Shown here piece by piece: positions 4,580 through 9,332 of a stretch of DNA of 9,332 nucleotides (its first letter is position 1; every line of letters begins with the position of its first letter). Origin of the DNA: a bacterium (lineage in GTDB: Bacteria; Patescibacteriota; Gracilibacteria; UBA1369; LOWO2-01-FULL-3); assembly GCA_027622635.1 (NCBI GenBank), contig JAQBYK010000040.1:1-9332 (forward strand). Direction: 5' to 3'. The position numbers and the translations under genes were made by a program. Below the pieces are notes generated by a model. That model did no database searches and had not been told where the DNA came from. It saw only the letters and a program-made list of their open reading frames with translations.

Positions 4580-6565
4580 ATGTCATTTAAGGCAAGTTAC
4601 GAGTTTTTGTTTGTTGGAAGAGATGAGAATAGTTTTCTGGAAAATTACAGCTATGATTTATTCCAGGAACATGGGGATAAGAGTGGTCAAATCTTCATAA
4701 ATTTAGAGGTTCAAAATAATCATGTAGATGCGGAAGAAATTGGTTCCGTGATTTATGAAACAATGCAAAAGTTTTTCTTTGAAGATGTTGCCGTTGATGC
4801 ATATACACGTTTTGAGGCTGCATTAAAGTCTATAAACAATGTGCTAAAAGAGTTTAAGTCTCAGAAGACTTCCGGATATATCGGAAATCTGAATATTATA
4901 ATTGCCGCTATTGTTGGTGATGATTTGTTCTTGACTCAATGTGGCGACGCAGAGGCCTACCTTATAAGAAAGAGATATGTGAGTATTGTAAGTGAAGGTC
5001 TTGACGATAACTCAGACCAGGAAGGTGATATTTTCTCCAGCATTGCCAGTGGAACAATCGAAGCGGGCGATTTTGTGCTCTTTTCTTCTACCAGGTTATT
5101 AAGGTATATAAGCAAAACTGATTTAGCTCAGGCTGTTACTAAAAAAAGCATTAGCGAATCTTTGAGTGATGTGCAGGATACTATTTCAACTGAAATTTTA
5201 GGTAGAGTTGGTTTGACCGGCATACTCTTTGCCAAGGCCGATCCATCGGATATAGCCAGTATTGAGGAAGGTGTAGATAGGGCAACAAAGTCTATTTTGG
5301 AGGGAGATCCTGTCTCAGTTTCTGCAAGAAAGGAAACTTTAACCGGAAAGTTTTTGAGTGTTTTTAAGAGAAGTAGGAGATCTGAGGTTTATTATAATGG
5401 CAGAGAAAACAGCGTTTTGAAGTTTTTTGCTAATCTTTGGAATGGCCTTTTTTCAAAAGGTTTCGGTAAAGACAAGATTTTAGCTCTGCTAATATTACTT
5501 ATAGTTGTTCTTACTGTTGGGATTGTATTTGCGAATAGTCAAAGTAGCAAAAAGGAAGAAATTGAGCGTCTTGACGGGATATTACTTGGTGTACATGAGA
5601 AAATTGCTGAAGCTGAGACAAAAGGAGCTTACGATAAAGACGTTGCTAAAGAGATTTTGGACAAGGCTTATCTTGATGCAAAATCCGTTTTTGATTCTGA
5701 ATTCTACCGCGAAAAAGCTTCCATGTATTTGATTCAAATAGAGGAAACAAGGGATAAACTGGATAATGTAAAGAGAATTGAAAATCCAAAACTTTTGGCC
5801 GATCTTTCAGCTAAAAGATCTGATGTTAATGCCCTCGGATTTGCCTTGGTAAATGACAGAGCATTTGTTTATGAATATAATGCATTGTATGAACTTGTTT
5901 TGGATCAGGTGTCTGACCCTTTAACTGTTGATGAGGATGAGCAGGTTATTGCCGCTACCGGTTTTGACGACAGAGGTTCTGTGGTGTTTTTGACTAACAG
6001 TGGGAAATTAATTGAGTACAAGGATGGCACAATGGATTTTATGGATACTGATGATGGGGCTTTTCATAGGGGAACACGGCTTACCGCTTGGAGTAATAAG
6101 ATTTACTTGCTTGACACTGTTAATAGCCAGATTTGGAGATATACATACAAAGGTGCTCGTGGAAAATTTGGAGTAGCTGAACCTTATATCACAGACGAGA
6201 CTGATGTTACTTCCGCTGAAGATTTTGCAATTGATTCCAATGTCTACGTTTTACTTAATAGTGGTGATATTAATAAATTTTATGCCGGAGCCAAGACAGA
6301 ATTCTATATTAATAATGCTCCATTTAATCCATTCAAAGATCCGCAAGTTATTTATACCGATGAAAAACTGGGTGAGATCTATGTTTTGGATTCCAAGGAA
6401 GCTCGTGTTCTTGTTTTCTTGAAAGATTCTCAAACCGGTAATGTGACTTATCATCAGCAATATCTTTTTGATGGAATTGGTGAAATTAGGGATTTGTATG
6501 TGGATCCGGACACAAAAAAACTCTATGTTTTGACTGAAAGCAAAGTATTTGAAATAGATATTTAA
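4580..6565 (+). CDS. Membrane protein: PP2C-like pseudophosphatase domain, one membrane span, helical stalk, beta-propeller-like C-terminus
   Basis: I do not recognise a named family for the whole 661-residue protein. Residues 1-220 resemble a PPM/PP2C phosphatase fold: an LFLTQCGDAEAYLIRK strand pair (116-131, like the GDSRAYL motif) and GTIEAGDFVLFSSTRLLRYI (158-177). The metal-binding DGxGG and the C-terminal DN motif are missing, so catalysis is doubtful. A basic juxtamembrane region (about 251-298) precedes a strong span (299-317), giving a cytosolic N-terminus by the positive-inside rule. Residues 320-400 are charged and helical, probably a stalk. Residues 410-661 show roughly six repeating strand groups (such as KIYLLDTVNSQIWRY, EIYVLDSKEARVLVF, KLYVLTESKVFEI) that look like a six-bladed propeller outside the cell. 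A plausible role is transmembrane sensing or scaffolding, coupling an external ligand to an internal protein-interaction domain. It is divergent from rpmH and convergent with ackA, with overlapping stops. The ATG follows the predicted promoter after about 30 bases. Confidence 0.8.
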   Translation: MSFKASYEFLFVGRDENSFLENYSYDLFQEHGDKSGQIFINLEVQNNHVDAEEIGSVIYETMQKFFFEDVAVDAYTRFEAALKSINNVLKEFKSQKTSGYIGNLNIIIAAIVGDDLFLTQCGDAEAYLIRKRYVSIVSEGLDDNSDQEGDIFSSIASGTIEAGDFVLFSSTRLLRYISKTDLAQAVTKKSISESLSDVQDTISTEILGRVGLTGILFAKADPSDIASIEEGVDRATKSILEGDPVSVSARKETLTGKFLSVFKRSRRSEVYYNGRENSVLKFFANLWNGLFSKGFGKDKILALLILLIVVLTVGIVFANSQSSKKEEIERLDGILLGVHEKIAEAETKGAYDKDVAKEILDKAYLDAKSVFDSEFYREKASMYLIQIEETRDKLDNVKRIENPKLLADLSAKRSDVNALGFALVNDRAFVYEYNALYELVLDQVSDPLTVDEDEQVIAATGFDDRGSVVFLTNSGKLIEYKDGTMDFMDTDDGAFHRGTRLTAWSNKIYLLDTVNSQIWRYTYKGARGKFGVAEPYITDETDVTSAEDFAIDSNVYVLLNSGDINKFYAGAKTEFYINNAPFNPFKDPQVIYTDEKLGEIYVLDSKEARVLVFLKDSQTGNVTYHQQYLFDGIGEIRDLYVDPDTKKLYVLTESKVFEIDI

Positions 6566-7752
6566 AGAAGTGTTGATACTTCTTTTATCATTTGGATTGC
6601 CTCGTTTGCTTCAATTATGAAGATGCGTTTTTTGCTTCTTTTGGGTGAAATTTCTTCTTCTACAAATCCTGATTTTCTTGGTGATTCATTTTTCTTTTTA
6701 TCCAGTTTGAATCCCAGAAATTCTAAATAATCCACAACCTGCTGTCTTATGTAGAATGCTTTTTCTCCGAGTCCTCCGGTGAATGTAATGGCATCGAGCC
6801 CTTTCATAGCTACTGCATATGCTCCACAATATTTTGCAATTTGATATGAAAGAATCTCCATGGCCAGTCGTGCCTGTTTATCTCCTTTTTTCCCTTTTTC
6901 GTTGATTTCTCTCATGTCCGAACTTACTTCTGAGAGTCCCAAAAGTCCGGATTCATGATTTAGTAGCCGATCCACGTCTTTTGCTTTCATTTTAAGATTT
7001 TGTTGTAGGTGGAAAGTGATTGCAGGGTCGAGTGTGCCTGAGCGTGTACCCATGATAACGCCTTCCAGTGGCGTGAATCCCATGCTTGTGTCTACGGATT
7101 TCCCATCTATTGAGGCTGTGATTGAGGAACCGTTTCCAAGGTGACATGAGACGATTTTTGCCTTTTTTGTCTTTAATAATTTTAAAGTTCTTTCTATGAC
7201 GTATTTATGATTAGTTCCGTGAAATCCATAACGACGGATGCCCTCATTTTTGTATAGTTTGTATGGGAGTCCATATAAATATGCTTTTTCCGGCATGGTT
7301 TGGTGAAAGGATGTGTCAAAAATTGCTATGTGTTTGGCTTTTGGAATATGTTTTCTGGATGCTTTTATGGCTTCCAGATTTACCGGATTATGAAGCGGGG
7401 CAAGATTGCATAATTTTTCTATGGTTTTTATGACTTTTTCATCTATTTTGATTGCTTTCGTGTATTTCTCGCCGCCATGCACTACACGGTGACCAACCGC
7501 TTTGATTTCGCTAAGTTTGCTTATTGCATTGAATTTCAGGAATAGTTCCAGTGCGAATTTAGTTCCTGTACTGTGGTTTGGAATCTTTTCATAAAGTCCG
7601 ACATTTTTCTCACTGGATTTGAATGTGTATTTACAGCGGTCTTTTCCTATACCATCTATGTGCACATTTGATAAAAGAATTGGCTCTTTTTTTGCGCTAA
7701 ATAGGCTTGCCTTGAGAGATGAAGATCCTGCGTTTATTATGAGTATGTTCAT
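6562..7752 (-). CDS. ackA: Acetate kinase
   Basis: The 396-residue length is typical. The enzyme transfers phosphate from acetyl phosphate to ADP, giving acetate and ATP, the energy-yielding step of acetate fermentation in the cytosol. The expected catalytic and binding residues are present: Asn7 in NAGSSSLK, Arg89 in GHRVVHGGE, His121 in PLHNP, Asp146 in FDTSFH, His178 in YGFHGT, the adenosine-binding stretch CHLGNGSS (203-210), Arg237 in GTRSGTLDP, GGLGE (326-330), and Glu384 in the C-terminal ANEA motif. The ATG directly follows the TAA of the EF-like gene with no gap, and pta is two genes upstream, forming a pta-ackA module. There is no Shine-Dalgarno; translation is probably coupled to the upstream gene. 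The TAA overlaps the stop of the convergent gene. Confidence 0.98.
   Translation of the reverse strand: MNILIINAGSSSLKASLFSAKKEPILLSNVHIDGIGKDRCKYTFKSSEKNVGLYEKIPNHSTGTKFALELFLKFNAISKLSEIKAVGHRVVHGGEKYTKAIKIDEKVIKTIEKLCNLAPLHNPVNLEAIKASRKHIPKAKHIAIFDTSFHQTMPEKAYLYGLPYKLYKNEGIRRYGFHGTNHKYVIERTLKLLKTKKAKIVSCHLGNGSSITASIDGKSVDTSMGFTPLEGVIMGTRSGTLDPAITFHLQQNLKMKAKDVDRLLNHESGLLGLSEVSSDMREINEKGKKGDKQARLAMEILSYQIAKYCGAYAVAMKGLDAITFTGGLGEKAFYIRQQVVDYLEFLGFKLDKKKNESPRKSGFVEEEISPKRSKKRIFIIEANEAIQMIKEVSTLL
6564..6585. terminator. Possible bidirectional terminator hairpin at the convergent stops
   Basis: An 8-bp stem AAAGAAGT/ACTTCTTT (6564-6571 with 6578-6585) encloses a 6-base loop. On the plus strand the T-rich end continues TTTTAT; on the minus strand it runs TTTAAAT. 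It overlaps both stop codons and the last codons of ackA. The stem has only two G-C pairs, so it is weak, but no intergenic space exists for any other terminator. Confidence 0.4.
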
Positions 7753-8253
7753 TTAAATGATTTTATATACTGGTGCGCCAACTTTTGGTTTAAGTGCTAC
7801 CTTTAGGCCTATATCACTCCCTGAGCGTGCCAGTCTTACGTCTTTTCTATTGATTTGCATTGATTTAATCTCTTGCTCAAATAGACCATCTTGTCTTTCA
7901 AAGATTATAATGTCGCCTTCTCGAAGGGGACTTGTGAGTTTTACTATAGCAACGTCTATTTTATCAAAATATCCTTCACACATTCCACATGTTTTCATTT
8001 CTCTATATCCCAATCCTTCTTTTTTGGGAATGTCATCTAATATTGGTGCGGAAAATAATTCTTCGGATGGAAGCAAAGTTCTTGCGGGTATGTCTGCGAA
8101 GGTTGCTTGTTCCGATTTGTGAGATTTGATTGATTCTTTCTTAGTATTTGTGCGGCTTCGCTTAGCTTGCCACATGGGTTTTTTGCGTGCGCGTGCGGAA
8201 ATACTGCGTTTTCTTTGATATGCCGGAATCTTTGTTACATCCAGTTCTTCCAT
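7753..8253 (-). CDS. EF-Tu-domain-2-like (translation-factor-like) beta-barrel protein with basic N-terminal tail
   Basis: The 166-residue protein has two parts. Residues 1-50 are very rich in Lys and Arg (AYQRKRSISARARKKP and similar), look disordered and could bind nucleic acid or ribosome. Residues 86-166 match the short translation-elongation-factor-like barrel family: a GYFDKIDVAIVKLTSPLREGD opening, FEQEIKSMQINRKDV, and SDIGLKVALKPKVGAPVYKI at the end. This is the domain-2 barrel fold of EF-Tu and of U32-peptidase C-termini, without any GTPase. A CGMC pair (Cys89, Cys92) could bind metal or be redox-active. It lies between pta (11-base gap) and ackA (no gap), so it is co-expressed with acetate metabolism. 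The fold family is inferred from motif pattern; its function is unknown, and no link to Pta or AckA chemistry is shown by the sequence. Confidence 0.75.
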   Translation of the reverse strand: MEELDVTKIPAYQRKRSISARARKKPMWQAKRSRTNTKKESIKSHKSEQATFADIPARTLLPSEELFSAPILDDIPKKEGLGYREMKTCGMCEGYFDKIDVAIVKLTSPLREGDIIIFERQDGLFEQEIKSMQINRKDVRLARSGSDIGLKVALKPKVGAPVYKII

Positions 8254-8264
8254 TGTGTTTTGTG

Positions 8265-9245
8265 TTATTTGGTATTACATTCGTGTGCGGTAAACGCTGT
8301 TACATTTACAATGTCTTTGTAGCTACAACCCCTTGAAAGATCATTTACCGGTTTTTTTAATCCTTGCAGTAGTGGTCCGATTGCTTTGGCCTTAGCAAGC
8401 CTTTCTACTAGCTTGTATGCTATGTTTGCCGACTCCAGGTCCGGGAAAATCAGAACGTTTGCATCACCCTGGATTTCAGACTTGGGGCATTTGCGTTTTG
8501 CTATTTCCGGAACGAGGGCGGCGTCTACTTGTAATTCTCCATCTATTATCAAGTCCGGCCGTTTGTATTTTACCATATTTACAGCTTCTTTCACTTTATC
8601 TATGTATGGGTGATCCGCCGAGCCTTTTGTTGAGAATGAAAGCATGGCTATTTTAGGTTCTATTCCAAAGCATTTTGCTGTTTCTGCCGTATCAATTGCA
8701 GTATTTGTTAAATCATGGGAATTAGGGTTTATAGTGATTGCCGCGTCAGCGAAGAGTAATAGTCTTTTTTCAAGAATTATAAAAAACACTCCTGATACTT
8801 TGTGGAATTTTTCATGGGTCTTAATTATTTGCAGTGCCGGACGAATAGAATCGTCAGTTGGATGGGTTGTACCGGTGACCATACCATCAGCATAATCATG
8901 ATGTACCATCATCGTTCCGAAATAATTTAAATCCTGGACTATTTTGCGTGCTTGAGCAGGTGTAACTCCTTTGTGTTTTCGAAGTTCATAAAATGATTTT
9001 GCAAATTCTTTTGTGAGTTTCGATTTTGTGGGGTCTATAATTTTAACCTTTTTCCAATTTATATTTAATCCTTTTGCCTTAGATTTAATTGTCTGAGAAT
9101 TACCTAGAAGGATAGGTATAGCAATTCCTTCTTTTAGTATTTCTTCAGTTGCTTTGAGAATGCGTGCTTCGGTTCCTTCCGGAAAAACTATGCTACGTGG
9201 ATTTTTTCGTGCGTAATTGCGTACTTTTCTGATAAAGGTGTTCAT
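8265..9245 (-). CDS. pta: Phosphate acetyltransferase
   Basis: The 326-residue protein is the short, single-domain form (PTA_PTB family), lacking the N-terminal DRTGG extension of enterobacterial Pta. It converts acetyl-CoA and phosphate to acetyl phosphate and CoA, feeding AckA. Visible family motifs are IVFPEGTEARIL (19-30), the KGVTPAQA segment (92-99), ADGMVTGTTHPT (119-130), MLSFSTKGSA (201-210), DGELQVDAAL (235-244), LIFPDLESANIAYK (265-278) and GPLLQGLKKPVNDLSRG (290-306) with the CoA-site Ser/Arg region. The related phosphate butyryltransferase is less likely given these motifs and the neighbouring ackA. It is the first gene of a three-gene operon behind a strong promoter, with a leader of about 20 bases and no Shine-Dalgarno near the ATG. 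Confidence 0.96.
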   Translation of the reverse strand: MNTFIRKVRNYARKNPRSIVFPEGTEARILKATEEILKEGIAIPILLGNSQTIKSKAKGLNINWKKVKIIDPTKSKLTKEFAKSFYELRKHKGVTPAQARKIVQDLNYFGTMMVHHDYADGMVTGTTHPTDDSIRPALQIIKTHEKFHKVSGVFFIILEKRLLLFADAAITINPNSHDLTNTAIDTAETAKCFGIEPKIAMLSFSTKGSADHPYIDKVKEAVNMVKYKRPDLIIDGELQVDAALVPEIAKRKCPKSEIQGDANVLIFPDLESANIAYKLVERLAKAKAIGPLLQGLKKPVNDLSRGCSYKDIVNVTAFTAHECNTK

Positions 9246-9272
9246 TTGAATGTTAGGATGAGGATTTCCTTT

Positions 9273-9300
9273 ATTATAGCCTAGTTGAAGGTTTTTTCAA
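9273..9300 (-). promoter_or_regulatory. Strong sigma-70-type promoter of the pta operon
   Basis: On the minus strand TTGAAA (9300-9295) and a perfect TATAAT (9278-9273) are separated by 16 bases. Transcription would start near base 9266, about 20 bases before the pta ATG. It is the best consensus match seen in the window, which fits high expression of the acetate pathway. Confidence 0.75.
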
Positions 9301-9332
9301 TTTAGCATAGGTGTTTGACACTCCGCTTCGCT

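Noticed and set aside
7757..8895. Plus-strand open frames opposite the EF-like gene and pta
   Set aside because: They are antisense to well-supported proteins, show Ser/Leu-rich shadow composition and have no motif.
9315..9320. Plus-strand TTGACA near the window end as a -35 element
   Set aside because: Its -10 would fall beyond the window, so it cannot be judged; the CTCCGCTTCGCT tail after it could equally belong to a cut-off hairpin.
1..9332. Alternative genetic code (UGA = Gly) as in Gracilibacteria
   Set aside because: UGA ends three genes at sensible family lengths, overlaps the next start in rpmH-rnpA, and is absent inside all coding frames.

Overview
The window is AT-rich, gene-dense bacterial DNA using the standard bacterial code: UGA is the visible stop of the astE-like, rpmH and ftsL-like genes, and no CDS carries an in-frame UGA. 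It looks like part of a small, streamlined fermenter's chromosome. Several traits fit Patescibacteria/CPR, perhaps a Peregrinibacteria-like lineage: a short KhpB without the Jag N-terminal domain, a YidC with an unusual small ectodomain, SLH-based envelope anchoring, a degenerate PP2C-propeller protein, a stand-alone EF-Tu-domain-2-like protein, and no clear Shine-Dalgarno sites. This placement is inference from gene content, not a search result. UGA as stop argues against the code-25 Gracilibacteria/Absconditabacteria.

Layout. (1) 1-800, plus strand: 3' part of an AstE/AspA-family zinc deacylase, cut by the window edge. (2) 807-881, minus: tRNA-Glu(UUC) with encoded CCA and its own promoter, convergent to the deacylase. 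(3) 4436-937, minus: a compact operon rpmH-rnpA-yidC-khpB-(SLH/RlpA)-(FtsL/DivIC-like), with gaps of a few bases or overlaps and a good sigma-70-type promoter upstream. rpmH is short and easily missed. (4) 4437-4579: divergent promoter region with an inverted repeat and a 10-bp-period direct repeat. (5) 4580-6565, plus: a 661-residue membrane protein with a PP2C-like pseudophosphatase domain inside, one membrane span, a helical stalk and a probable beta-propeller outside. (6) 9245-6562, minus: pta, an EF-Tu-domain-2-like protein and ackA as one operon behind a strong promoter. ackA converges on the 661-residue gene with overlapping stop codons and a shared hairpin.

How the genes work together. 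The rpmH operon combines ribosome assembly (L34), tRNA 5' processing (RNase P protein), membrane protein insertion (YidC), RNA binding (KhpB) and, unusually, two envelope proteins (a wall-anchored RlpA-like protein and a divisome-like bitopic protein). Pta and AckA convert acetyl-CoA to acetate with ATP formation, typical of a fermentative energy economy. The most novel items are the pseudophosphatase-propeller protein with its structured divergent promoter, the EF-like protein between pta and ackA, the SLH-RlpA fusion inside the rpmH operon, and the YidC ectodomain. I found no mobile elements, CRISPR arrays or phage genes.
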